In this document: piece by piece, positions 32,345 through 44,700 of the stretch
How positions within the stretch are numbered: the stretch's first letter is position 1
How the letters are laid out: every line of letters starts with the position of its first letter
Source of the DNA: Catonia carolina
Lineage: Eukaryota; Arthropoda; Insecta; Hemiptera; Achilidae
Length of the DNA stretch: 64,000 nt
NCBI GenBank assembly: GCA_035578175.1
Contig: JAQMRL010000001.1
Location: 46,461,553 to 46,525,552 of the forward strand
Direction of reading: 5' to 3'
The notes under the pieces: generated by a model
Told to the model about the DNA's origin: nothing
Seen by the model: the letters and a program-made list of their open reading frames with translations, nothing else
The model's database searches: none
Program-made: the position numbers and the translations under genes

Positions 32345-35300
32345 ATGAGCCTATTAACTTTATTGACAAATTTACATAACATTGTTACTGATATAATGGT
32401 AAGGTTTGTGAATGGACCAATTTTAAAGGTGCATGAGTTTGGAATGTCTAATATAATTATCATTTTACTATTGCCATTCAGTGTAATTATATGCAAGGAA
32501 TATAAAATGGTCTTAGTAGTGAATTCCCAACCTCAATTGTCAATAGGAAAAACTGCTTCACAGGTGACTTAATGTATTTAATAATATGTTTTTATTGTAA
32601 TAGCAATGATGCTATTTCTCAAATGTCTTTGGACCATTTACTCTAAAAATATTCTGAATTTATTTTACTAAAAATCTGGCATAATTTTGTTCATAGAATA
32701 ACAGAGGAGGAAAACATAATTTAACACGTAATGTAATAATTTTTTTAAACTATTAGACTTTGTGTGACCTAACCTTCACTATTACAATGACATCAAATTT
32801 CAGTTTTGGCAGTTTTAAAAACGGCTAAATCTGGATTAAACAGTATAAAAATAGAATATACAAAATAAGAATTTTTATAAGAAATAAATTTTTCATTGAA
32901 ATTTTTTTAAAAGATGGCAGCATCTTTAAAGAATATTGTTAAGAATTTACAAATGTTCCTTAATTATTTTCATGTAGACTGTCTACATATTTTACGTTAA
33001 AAATTTACTTCTAATTTTAATTTAAACAGTATCCAAGAAAAAAGTCATAAAAATTTTACTGAAACCAGGGAGGGATCTATATTCAAAATTAATATTCAGA
33101 GTAAACATTTCAATTAAGACATTCTGGACAAAAATAAGCTTTTAAATATGATACTAGATCTATACAAGATTCATGACTAACAATAATACTGCAAGCAACA
33201 TCAGAAAACCAACATACTCTTGTCTAAAAACATACTTCTACAATCTTGTATAAACCTGAAGCCAATGTTCGTTCAGGACAGTGACACAAAACAACCTGTA
33301 TGTATTTACATATATATTTATTAACGGTTATATTTTTTATTGATACATAAAAAGGTGTTTTTTTAGTTTTTTTTTAAGTCACATCAACAGCTCGGTCATC
33401 AGCGACTACATTGGGTTTTGGAATGCTGGGTTGTGAATTGTTACATTTTCCAGACCCTAGCTAAGAATCTAACCCGGGACCTCCGCGTGGTAGGCTAAAG
33501 GGCTAATCGCTACACTACAGAGGTTTTTACTTTGTTATGAAACAAAATAGTTATTACAAAAAAAATCTGTAAAGCTGTTTCAAGCTGGATCTCATAAAAG
33601 AATTTCTAATAGTAGTTTTAATATTACATTTTTCTACAGGTTGCCCATGGTGCAGTTAGTTTATTTGGGAAAATGCTAACGAAAAACAACCTTCGAAATG
33701 ATGTAAATCTTTGGTTAAAAAAAGGGTAAATATTAATAATTTTTTCACAAATCTGTTTGTTTTTTTTCAATAGTATATTAATGTTTACAATTTTACTAAA
33801 TATTTTCTATTACAAGTTGCAACAATAGCTAAGTCATTAGTCATCATTGCTATAGGTTCTGTAACAGAGGATTTTTAACAAGTCAAAATCTCTGAATCAT
33901 CACTGGGCATTGAACTCAGAACCTTCCACTGCATAGCATGCTAACAACTACGCCAGAAAGGTTACCAGTAAAATTTCATTTAAAACAAAAATTAAGCCTG
34001 ACAATAGTTTAACTATTGGACAACCCACCAATGAGATTAATATGCCTAAAACTTTAATGTACATTCTCACTTTTTCACCGAGAAACAATTTTTTAACTGA
34101 AGACCAATTCTTATCCTGTACAGCGGAGAAGGCCGAGAGTTTTCAGTTTGTTGTAGGTTTTAATGTGGTACATGAGCTATGGAATGCGTGAACAGTTTTG
34201 TTAGGAGAAGAAAAACTGAAATGGTGGGGAATGAATGCATCAGCTTGTTGGATGCTAAATACCAATGCTAACTCTATGCTCAATTCATAAGTACTATTCA
34301 AGTTAAAAACCATACATTCAAATGTTTAAAGAAGATTGAGTAAAACCTACATTAACAACTAGAACTATAAATAAAATAAAACAGTAGTAAAACTTATAGT
34401 GTTAATAGATACGTAACTATTGGAAATTGATAACTCTTGAAATCTAAAAAAAATTATAGTACCCGAAAAACATTCCTTTGACAGAATCGAACAAGAAACA
34501 CACACAAATTATGGCAACACTTGATGACTTATTGATGCCTTTTATTTGTGTTGTTTAGGTCATCAGCCGAAAGGCTGGTTTGAACCTCTAGAGGTTTTAC
34601 TAAGTAAAACGAGGAGTGAGGTGGTTTACCATTGCCTTCCTCACTGAGTGGAAAAGTACGCTTATAAGCATGCCAGGCCCTCTGAAAAGCACATATTTTC
34701 CACTCTGCAAGTGACACCTTCACTTCATTCACCACAGGGTCTGGCTGTATAATGAAATTCATTACTTTCAGAGGAGACAACTCTGATTAGTGTCTTTTGC
34801 ACCTCTACCTCTTCTGTTCTTAAATGATTCAGTCATTTAATTGGCTGACCATATGATAAGAAACAGAACTATTTATTTTAGCCCTGCAACGGACAGATTG
34901 AGTGTAAATAAATTGAAACTCCACCTGTCTATTAAGGGCGTCGCCTTTTATTTGATGACATTATTACTGATTTCATAGAAAACTGGTTACTGTTTAACCC
35001 CCATCACTTCGCTTTGAACTAAAACCATCGTGTATCTAGAAAGCCAAGTTCATCTCTGAAAAACCGAGGTATAACCCTATGCACCTCATCAAGGGAGTAT
35101 AACATATGAAGCACAATTAAACTATAAGAAAATAGTGGCAAGTAAATACTGTTAATAGTTCTCTGCCTACACAAAACGGATAAAATTTGAAATTAGGAAT
35201 TTGACAGAACATTTGAACCTTGTATTTATACATAAGGTGCCTATAAAAGCTACAGTTCAGCCGTCCTTAGTTTGCTCCTACTGTCAACAAACCAAAGCCA

Positions 35301-37021
35301 GCTACTACAGAGGGTACACTAGGGTCCACCACTACTTAATGGATATTGTATTCCTATTAAGTAAACTAAGTTTTGAATTATAAGTAATTAAATTACTTAA
35401 AACATCAGTCATGACATGATGTAGGCCTAACAATTTCATTTATAAAAATACTTTAAAATTATTTTGTATTAAAATACTTTTGAAAGTATTTTGTTGTTAC
35501 TTTTTAATCAGCGTGTACACATTTTTATGTAATGCGTATGCTTAGTGACATCATTGTTTGTTTACAGTAGGAGCAAACTTAGAAAGGCTGGACTTTAAGT
35601 AGAATTTGTTTTTGAGATGGAATTTCCATGTTTATACAATTTTTACAGGAAACTCCTGATTCCTGACACTAATGAGATACATAATGTAATTTAGAACAAT
35701 TTTAAACTGATGTCTTTTAAAAAATAAATCTGGTGTGAAACACACACAACTTTCTCTTGCCAATATAAATAATTAACAATGAACCTAATATTAGTAATAA
35801 AACATTAGAAATAAACAAAAAACTAACCTCAATAAACATAACCTAATTTTAATCATGAGTGAAAGACGCAAAATGAAAATCAACCGCAGTTTGGCTTAAA
35901 AATACAGAAAATCACTCTTTCACGCTAAACTAGGCTCTGTAGAGAAAAATGTTCTAAATAAAAATTGCAGATCTTTTAATTTTCTATAAATTCGATTATA
36001 TACACTTTTATTATAAAATGCATACTAAGGCCGAAATCTTAAAAAAATTGATTTTTCTCACGTTTTCGTGAGAAAAAAACAGAAAATTGCTAATTACTGC
36101 TAAACTAAGCGTTATACAAAAAAATGTTTGAAATAAAAGTTGTAGGTTTTTAAATTCTCTACAACTTTTATTATAAAATTTTTTTTGCTAAATTGCATAT
36201 TAAAGCTGTAATCTTAAAAAAAACACTTTTTTTACGTGAAAACAGCCTCACCCAGAATTTCAGCAAACATGACACCTACCCTATCTTGTAGAAAATAAAA
36301 AATTGAGATAACCAGTTTTTGAGAAAATTGCAAAAAAGTGAAAAATTACACGAATAAACTACTACTTCCGGTTGACCGATTTTGATGAAAATGTTCGTGT
36401 CGGGTCCGGTAGTGGTATGTAACTTAAGTTTCAAGTTTCAAGTTCGTAGGATGTTCCGTTCTTTAGAGATATTTTGTACACACACACGCACGCACGCACA
36501 CACACACAGACCAATCGCTAAAAACATGTTTTTTGGGTTCAGGGGGTCTGAAAACGTATAGATCCGGTGAAAACTCGATTTCTTAAAATCGACATGAAAA
36601 CAATACTTTCCTTCCTATATATTCATATATAGGAATATATCTATATATTCATATGGGCAAGAGAAAGTAATAATCATTATGGCATTTTGGATATATTTAT
36701 ACATCCATTAACTAACGACTTTTCCTAGAGTTAACAGAATGAATTATATTAAATACCAATCATATGTTTATATTGTATTTGAATGAATTGTATTAAATAC
36801 CACTCGTATGTTTCAGGCAAACAAAAGTTGTTTTACGAGCAGTCAATCCAGATCAAATGTTATTACTAAAAAAGAAGGCAAAGAAATTTAAATTACAATC
36901 ATGTTTGATTCATGATGCAGGACGCACTGAAGTTGAAAGTGGAACTTTAACCGTTCTGGCATTGTTTGGTGAAGAAAGTAATATGAACAAAGTTACATCA
37001 AATTTGCCATTACTAAAATAA
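32345..37021 (+). CDS. PTRH2: peptidyl-tRNA hydrolase 2, mitochondrial
   Basis: Exons 32345-32563, 33640-33725 and 36817-37021 join to 510 nt, 169 residues and stop TAA 37019-37021. The junctions are CACAG|GTGACT, TTTCTACAG|GTTGCC, GG|GTAAAT and TTTCAG|GCAAAC. The enzyme cleaves the ester bond of stalled peptidyl-tRNA; the animal protein is anchored in the outer mitochondrial membrane and is also called Bit1. The first exon has a hydrophobic anchor (SNIIIILLLPFSVII, about residues 34-48), then KMVLVVNSQ and GKTASQVAHGAVSLFGK, the Pth2 fold start (family form GKxAAQxxHA). The third exon has TKVVLRAV and the diagnostic IHDAGRTEVESGTLTVLAL. It ends in KVTSNLPLLK, like the family's KVTGHLKLY. The introns carry SINEs and two larger repeats. 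Confidence 0.95.
33364..33530 (-). mobile_element. tRNA-derived SINE, family B, in PTRH2 intron 1
   Basis: The reverse complement shows a head with CTCTGTAGTGTAGCGATTAG, B box CCCGGGTTAGATTCTTAGC and linker TAGGGTCTGGAAAATGT. It is diverged. Confidence 0.78.
33790..33970 (-). mobile_element. worn tRNA-derived SINE in PTRH2 intron 2
   Basis: The reverse complement contains a head TGGCGTAGTTGTTAGCATGC and a B-box-like GGTTCTGAGTTCAATGCCC. The tail is too diverged to place the family. Confidence 0.6.
34545..34905 (-). repeat. dispersed repeat, family C, copy 1
   Basis: About 350 bp, shared in opposite orientation with 43985-44330 and in part with 49352-49558. Marker words are AAAGGCTGGTTTGAACCTCT, CCATTGCCTTCCTCACTGAG and CCACAGGGTCTGGCTGTAT. 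It is non-coding; its class is unknown and it could be a SINE without a visible pol III head. Confidence 0.8.
35250..35601. mobile_element. MITE-like inverted-repeat element in PTRH2 intron 2
   Basis: TTAGTTTGCTCCTACTGTCA with CAGTTCAGCCGTCC upstream (35252-35290) matches, inverted, GTTTACAGTAGGAGCAAACT with GGCTGGACTTT downstream (35559-35597). The arms are about 45 bp and the interior is non-coding. Confidence 0.7.
35726..36670 (+). repeat. 0.94-kb dispersed element, copy 2, in PTRH2 intron 2
   Basis: It is co-linear with 26712-27649, from AAATCTGGTGTGAAACAC to GGCAAGAGAAAGTAA. It has a longer (CA)n run (36477-36506) and a small duplicated TATATATTCATAT segment near its right end. Confidence 0.8.
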
Positions 37022-38225
37022 ACTTCATAAAAGACAATCTGAATCCATTTAATTTCCAACAGGGTTTTAAAATAAACATTTATTCGTTATTCTTAAAAGT
37101 TGATTTTTTTTAAAACAAACTACATATTATCAATTACACTTTTACAGTTGAATAATTATTTCCAAACCCAGACGAAAACACATGTAAATAAATATGAAAA
37201 ACAATGCTTCTACAAAACCATATACTGTAATAACAATAAAATTAAATCAATATAAAACAGGTTATTTAACATGCAAATAAATCAATGTAAAATAGAAATA
37301 ATATAAAACTGGGATTACTGGAGGAAAACCACTTTCAGTTAATGAGCATACATTGTTTTTAATCACAACTGGGAAAGAAACATCAGTACCAAAGTCAGCA
37401 GTTTGTACAGCCAGTTTATATGCATGAATCCATTTGAGCAATTTTTTTAATCCACACCATTAGTTGACACAATATCTAAAGTAAAACAAACCAAAATATA
37501 CTAATTTGATGTCACAGTTGGGTACATTAACAGTACCAAACCGATTTCTTGCAGCATTTAACATTCAATTAATGTTCCAAGATCAATTTATGGGCAACCT
37601 AAATGTATGGAAAGGTAATGTACGACAGAAAAGTTCACTAGTCAGGTGAGAAAAACGGCACAAATAAAAGTGGTGAACGGACATCTGCAAAATATGATAA
37701 CGAGCTTTGAATCAACCCTACAATTTTGCCAACAGATGAAAGAACCGACTGCTAACAATGGTCGCTAGAATTAATGTCGTAGTGAGTTTAAAGGCAAATA
37801 ACAGGGAACACAGATACTTATGCAACATTTTGGCTAGCATAATTCGTACACATTTTCAATTAAATAACAAAAACTTCAGTTCGTCAGTAAGTACGAAATA
37901 ACTTCTGTACACAGTTTTCATTACCTGTTCGATCAAACTGTATTACGAATCGACTAATGATTTTCAATTAAATGTGCCTTTCGTAATTAACAGAAATGAT
38001 GTACCATACTCAGTATCTAACGAAAATAATTTAAACTTTTATCGTATTACGCACAAGCAATCATTAAAATACAATAGCATTCAAAAACAAAAGTTAATCA
38101 AACTTAACCTAACTTATCGCAAAACTTCGTTTTACATCATAACAAAACATTATTGAGGGAGTGATAGAGCCACAAAATCGTACTGACATGACGTAACATA
38201 TAAGCGGCTACTCCAGTTTGATGTG
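37022..38225. other. PTRH2 3' region and intergenic DNA
   Basis: A polyadenylation signal is at 37071. The remainder has no exon or repeat that I recognise. Confidence 0.45.
37071..37076 (+). terminator. PTRH2: polyadenylation signal of PTRH2 (AATAAA)
   Basis: AATAAA lies 50 nt after the PTRH2 stop codon. Confidence 0.6.
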
Positions 38226-38393
38226 GCGTATGTTTTTTTTGTTTTACTTCTGTTTTGTAATTGCTGTAACGCAGACGGTGAAAAGAATGATAGATGAAAA
38301 CGAGTGGTGAAAAAATGCCAGACCTGATCGGGAATCGAATTCGGGACACCGACGTAGAAGCCAGTTGCGCTAACCATTACGCCAAAGGGTCGG
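38226..38393 (-). mobile_element. tRNA-derived SINE, family A-like
   Basis: Minus strand: head GGCGTAATGGTTAGCGCAAC, B box region CGAATTCGATTCCCGATC, then the tail with ACCGTCTGCGTTACAGCAAT. It is related to 31381 and 45720. Confidence 0.8.
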
Positions 38394-39050
38394 TCTTAGA
38401 GTTTCGCGTATGCAAATACTCTAAGAACAGTATTAAGAAAATGGTGAGCTTACCTGATTCCTGTGCTAAATGCAGAAATAATATGAAATGGATATCAGAA
38501 TTATTTTTCACAGATAAGTGTTGACAATAAACAATGTAGATATTCTGAACTGGCTACAGAAGGGTTTGTTCATATTAGACTGTCACCGGTTGTTTTGACT
38601 GAAGGCGCTGGTAGAGTGAAACATGGTTACCCATCATTTTTACAGACTTTCAATCCGTAGTCTGTTTGTATCTGCTGCACGGTTCTGTGGGGTGTGCTAT
38701 AATTGTCGCTTCGCTCTGTTGTCTGTTTGTTCGAACCCTAATAGGTACTCCCCACCGTGTGTAGGAGCTCATCCACGCGTATTATGAAGAAACCGGTATT
38801 CCATCTAATTGGTGCGGAATAGCCCAAACTCGCCAGGGCCGTGCCTTGCTATAATAAATTATACCGTGCTTCCCAACAAATTTGACGTATAGGGAAATTA
38901 ACATTGGACAATGTACTGTCAACATTAATCTAATTATAAGGGTGTAATCTTACTTTTATTACTGCAGTCGTTTAGAAACAGAATAAAAAGGAGTCTATAT
39001 AAGATTTTAATACCAAATAATTAAATTATTGACAATTAAAGACAAGAAAT
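38394..39050. other. GC-richer intergenic stretch, possible TMEM181 promoter side
   Basis: Higher GC content than its surroundings and some CpG (38560-38870), but no recognised exon. A TMEM181 5' untranslated exon must lie upstream of 41777, and this is one candidate location; the evidence is composition only. Confidence 0.2.
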
Positions 39051-39247
39051 GGTGGCAGCATTGGCGTAGTTGGTAACGTGCTCGCCTCTCATCATGCGGT
39101 TCTGGGTTCGAATCCCACTCAGGCACGGCATATTTTCATACGTTACAAAAAATCATTTCATCCTCATTACGCACAGTTACACCCCAACGTCGTCGCTAAT
39201 GACCTTGCAGTTGATGCGACGTTTAATAAATAAATTTAAAAAAAAGA
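39051..39247 (+). mobile_element. full-length tRNA-derived SINE, family A
   Basis: A tRNA-like head with A box TGGCGTAGTTGGTAACGTGC and B box GGGTTCGAATCCCACTC, a central domain, and a tail of AATAAATAAAT. GACAA(G/A)AAAT flanks it (39041-39050 and 39248-39257). It is the best copy for defining this family, whose truncated relatives lie at 11978 and 24373. It is not a tRNA gene: the 3' acceptor side does not pair with the 5' end. Confidence 0.9.
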
Positions 39248-39257
39248 GACAAAAAAT

Positions 39258-41333
39258 TTGTAAATTTTAACCGTGTTTGTGTAGCGGTTTCTTAATGTGA
39301 AAAATATTCTCTAGTTATTTTTCTGTAATTTGATATACCACTTTAAAGGCTACAGGTTGATTGTGTGTCTAATAATAAACAAATAGGTAACAAAAAATAG
39401 CCTATCCAAAAATGCTCGGCTGCCACCTTTGATCGCCGTTTTAGATGATTTATTTAGTTATTTTAATGAACAAAGGATATATTCTCATTCAGGAAAAGCT
39501 AGACGAACACATTGACAAATTGGGATGTGCTGTCTGCACGGTATTTACACCGCGGACCATAACTCTATAGGGCACGGTGTGATAATCAGGGAATCGAACG
39601 AGTCCGTCACAGCTGCCGGTAACGGATTTTTTAATTATTTGGGGTCTTAGCTATAAGGATCCCGGTCCTCAAATTTTGCATACTTAAGTACTTTGGGCGC
39701 CTGGTCTATAATGCCCTGCAGTTGATACGACTTTACATTAACTAAAAAACAATCGGATATCATTTTCCAGAAAATGTTTTTACTTTATATTTTATTTATT
39801 TCGCTCCTTTTGCTGATGAGTAGTTAATGTCGTTTGTTTATCACTCGTGTTTTTGCACCATTCCACAAATCTTACGCAAACTTACACAATAAACACTACG
39901 TTGTTGATTGTGGAAGTACTCAAAACCGCAACAGGAGAAACGTAAGGTTGGTTTATTCGTAAAGGTTTCCCGACAGTTTTATTATACGTTTTGGACTATG
40001 CCTAATGACCAGATTGAAAGTTGTACACTAATTAAACTTGAAAATTTGATTTTTCTCTTCTATTACGTTCTATTTCATTTTCCTTTAGTAATATCAAATA
40101 GTTCTTCGTTACTTATGCATAATGAATACATTTTATCACATATGTATTTTTCTATATTGTATTTAACAAAATTATCTCTTCTTCAGTTATTAAAAATGAA
40201 GTGAAAGAGTTTATACCGGTGTAATTTTTAATTTCTTTTTCGTAGAGTAAGCTTTCAGATGAAGGTGGGGGAAGTAAGATAGCCCATCTGGTGGATCAAT
40301 AATGGAGCTATTCTGCTTCACTGTATTCAGTCATTGCTTCAATTTCAATATGTAGGGTCAGCAACTAACGTGTTGTTATAATACTAAAGCATTTAAATTT
40401 GCTGTTACATAGTCACCCCTTTCAGTCATCAGCTGTAGCCTAATTGTAAGTAATTATTATACTAATAAAAATATAAGTTTTTGAATTTGTTCTTATCATA
40501 AATGCAAAAAATTTATTATTGATAAAAGATATGCATCTCCAATATTATGTTTACAAACATTGAATCCATCTGATAAACTAAGCAAATACTCTGTCAGACA
40601 CTTAAATATAAATTACCTTTTTTATTAGTCTATTATTTTAACTTTTGGATTTATAAAACTCCTGCTGTTTTGCAAACTACAAAAATAGTTATTCTGTAAT
40701 CTGGAGCATGATTTTTCATAATATTTTTCTATAAATATGAATAACTTGATCGGTTATAACATGTTATAAGATTTTATTTTTTACACGGTCAAATATGTCA
40801 GTATTTGAACAAATTATTAATGGTTAAAAAAATATTTTTTTTCTTATAGGTACTCATTGTAACCAAATTTTAGTTTGTTTATGTAATATTAAGGGGTTGA
40901 TTACAATTACCAATTATTACCGAAAAATTTTAAAAATGATTCTGTAAAGAGTTTTCAAAATAAACTTTTTTTTCTTAATATGAAATGATAAAGTTTATTT
41001 TGTTTTATTTAGGTAGTAATTTGTATGTTTATAAAATATATAGAGAATTATTATTTTATTAAAAAACCATGTGAAAAATACTTTTGATATATTTTACCTT
41101 ATACTTTCAATTAAATTAACATTGTAAAATTTAGAAAATACAGTAGTTACTGACCAGAAGAAATAAAAGAGTTAAGTTATGGCTAATAAAAAATAATTTT
41201 TATCTAATTTTTCACTCTGCAGTTTTTTTCTGACTGGCAGTTTAACTGAAATACCTATATCTCACACTTTTCATTGTAGGCTTCAGTAACAACATTGCTA
41301 GTTTTCAAGAAAAAGAGGAAACAAATTATTAAT
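39258..41333. other. intergenic / TMEM181 upstream region
   Basis: Near 39700-39750 a short tail (CCCTGCAGTTGATACGACTT) resembles the SINE 3' end. The rest is A/T-rich, with no coding exon. Confidence 0.4.
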
Positions 41334-41505
41334 TAGCCGCCTTCGTAGCATAGTGGTTAGCGTGCTAGCCTACAACACGGAGGTCCCGGGTTTGATGCCC
41401 GGCTAGGGTCTGGAAATTTTCACAAGTCAAAACCTCTATACGTAACCTATCGTAGTCACTAATAACCAAGCAGTTGACATGACTTTAAATAAACTAAAAA
41501 GAAAA
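41334..41505 (+). mobile_element. tRNA-derived SINE, family B
   Basis: Head GCCGCCTTCGTAGCATAGTG, B box CGGGTTTGATGCCCGG, linker TAGGGTCTGGAAATTTTCAC, and a tail ending CTTTAAATAAACTAAAAAG. Confidence 0.88.
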
Positions 41506-41783
41506 AAAAAATATTCTAATCTTTGGCAACATATTCTTTCATTAGTCTGTAGAAACAGGTAACTTGTTAATAAAAAAAAACACTTGCATAAGGTACAAAA
41601 ATAACTGAAAATATCTAGGTACTTTATAAGTTAGTATTGATATAGTTGTCTGCTTTTTCAGAAAACCTTTTAATAATTTTAATTAATAAAAACATAAATA
41701 CTCTAAGGAACTGAAGGATATATATTTTGTTAAATCAAATGTTAGTTTCTGACAATAATGTATTTATAAATTTCAGGTAAACT

Positions 41784-44700
41784 ATGGCCAAAGTTGATGG
41801 CGCTAATTTAGGATATGCATACCATTTACCTTCAGGAGGATGTTTAATGAAATTGCGAAATGCTCTTTCTCAATTCAGTGATTTATTCAGTGAATTCAAT
41901 CGTTACATTGCGCCAGCTTACCATCATGACCGCTGTGAAAGGTATTAGATTTAATAGACATTTCTAATTAATGTGGTAAAATAGTTTATTGTTATTTTGC
42001 GTGCATGAACAGTTTTATCTGTCTCGAAAAAAATTTTTGATTGAGAATTATGTCAGTAGTGTGCAAAAATTTATCTTTTGTAAAACTTAAAATATTGCAA
42101 CCATACATGTAATTATTTAATTATTTGGAAAATATTTGTTATTTGTTGTGCAATACGAGGTGTGGCTATGAAATAACGAGACTGATGTAAAAGATTTTAT
42201 TTTTATTTTATACGTAATCACTTATTAGCACCTTCAATATACACACCTTCTCTATCCCTACAACGCTCCATGCGAATTTTCCATTGTTGGAAACAGTGCT
42301 GGAAGTCATCTTCTGTCAGCTCCTTCAGGACACGTGCCGCTTTCTCTTTTACAGCTTCCACAGACTCAAATCTTGTACCTTTTAATGCAGATTTCACTTT
42401 AGGGAACAGGTAGAAGTCACATGGTGCAAGATCTGGTGAATAAGGTGGATGTTCTAACACTGAGATGCTGTACTTGGGTAGGAATCTCTTGACAGATAAC
42501 GCGGAATGAGCTGGCGCATTGTCTTGGTGGAGAACACATGATTTGTCCTTCCACATTTCGGGGTACTTTTTCCTTACTCTTTAACATAGTTTAGAAAGTA
42601 CCTCAAGGTAGTAATATTAATTAATTGTTTGGCATTCAGAAACCCAGTGAGGGTACACAACCCCATGGATATAAAAAAAAACAATCATCATTGCTTTAAA
42701 TTTTGACTTGGTCATTCAAACGTTTTTGGCTCTCGGTGATGTTCAGCTCTTCCAGTGCATGGATTGGCGCTTCGTTTCCGGATCATAAGTAAAAAACCAT
42801 GTTTCATCACATGTTATTATCTTCTACCTGTTCCCTAAGATGAAATCTGCATTAAAAGGGACAAGATTTGAGTCTGTGGAAGCTGTAAAAGAGAAAGCGG
42901 CATGTGTCCTGAAGCTGACAGAAGATGACTTCCAGCACTGTTTCCAACTGGAAAATTCGCATGGAGCATTGTAGGGATAGAGGAGGAGTGTATATTGAAG
43001 GTGACAATAAATGATTATGTATAAAATAAAAGTAAAATTTTTTACATCAGTCTCATTATTTAATAGCCACACCTCGTATAACATACTTGTTGTGCAGTTG
43101 ATGTATTTTAATGGAGCCAATAGGAGCCTGGCAACCTCTTGTAGTAGACTTACCTGAGGGTGTTAGGATTTGCATCGGCTAATAATCATTGAACTTGCCT
43201 CGTGGGACTTGTATGATTATGCAGGGAATGATTTTTTAGAGAGGTGGTTACTTCTCCAGTTGTGTCAACTAAAGAGGTTTTACATTACTAATTTACATTA
43301 GTTACAACTTCAGGAGTATATAAGTTTAGCCAGAAAGAAGAGTTACTGAAGTCTTTGTTATGCAATGTCATATTATCATTTTTTGTGATTGCTATGTTCA
43401 ATCTTTATAAAATTTACAAAAGTGTTTATAAATTCTCCAAGACATGTTATTTAAAACCCACCACAAAGTATATGTATATTTTCAGTATTTTGTTCTGATA
43501 TTCACTATTTTTTTAAATGCAGTCTTACACTGATTTATTAATAATTTTAGGTCCGTACAAATGCGTCTTTACTCAATGCATAAGAGAGAATTTGTCATGA
43601 TATTTTTTGGATTCTTTGCGTTCCTTGGTCTTAGTATATCTATTGGATTAGCTGGTAAGTGTTAAAACTATCAATTTATTTAATTATTTATTTACAATAT
43701 TTTACAATTAGAACTATTTTACTGTCTTTGTACGCATAAATCATGTAGTGAAGAAGAAACTCCTAACATGAGCATTAAACTGTTTAATGAGCATTAAATT
43801 GCTTGTTGAAAAAATGGATTACAAGTAATAAACATTCCTCTTTCTGTAAGAGAGTGTTATAAAAACTATTATTATAGAATAATACCAATGATTACAGTAT
43901 AATATAGAATATTTAAAAGTTTCTTTACAATTTAACTTTGCTAATAACAGGCAGGTGGAGTGTTAAATTATTTGCACTCGTTCTGCTAGTTCCAGGACTA
44001 CAAAAATAGTTCTGTTTATTGTCACATGATCCGCCGATAATATGATTGAAACATTTAAAGAACAGAAGAGGTAGAGTTGTAAAATACACTAATCAGAGTT
44101 CTCCTTTTAGAGTAATGAAAATTTCATTATACAGCCACTGTGGTGAATGAAGTGAAGGTGTCATTTGCAGGGTGGAAAGTAGATGTTTTTCTGAGGGCCT
44201 GGCTTGCTGATTAGCATACTTTTTCACTCAGTGAGAAAGGTAATGGTAACCACCTTACTTCTGTTTTATAGTAAAGTCTCTAGAGGTTCAAACCAGCCTT
44301 TCAGCTGATGACCTAAACAACACCACAATTCAACTACTACTAAATTTAATAATTTTAAAATTAACTCTTATAGTAATAAAAATTTCTTAAAAATTTCTAG
44401 TCAGTAGATAAAACTACCTGTGCTATTTTGTCTATGGTGGTTAAATTTAAATGAATACAATTAATTTACATCTGATTAAACTATTAGTAAATTAATCAGC
44501 GATAAAAAATTAGTGCATGAACGTTAGATGGTGTAAATGTGTTACTCATTTTTAAAACGTCTTTCAGGTCCTCCCATCACTGTGACAAGTAAACATAGAG
44601 CCACAGAAATAATCAAAAATCAAAATGTCACTAGCGATATATCCAGTGGTCCATTTATAATGAAGACTCCTGCTCTTTCAACGTATTGTCAGCAGCTTTG

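Noticed and set aside
38440..38460. Strong minus-strand donor (CAG|GTAAGC) as a 5' exon of PET100
   Set aside because: It would place the PET100 promoter beyond PTRH2, more than 8 kb away, and there is no supporting evidence besides the donor word.
39055..39130. Possible tRNA gene (A and B boxes present)
   Set aside because: The acceptor stem does not close, a SINE body and A-rich tail follow, target duplications flank it, and several similar copies exist in the window.
42824..43120. Ninety-eight-codon minus-strand open frame
   Set aside because: It is the antisense of the inverted mariner transposase segment and has no transposase motif in that frame.
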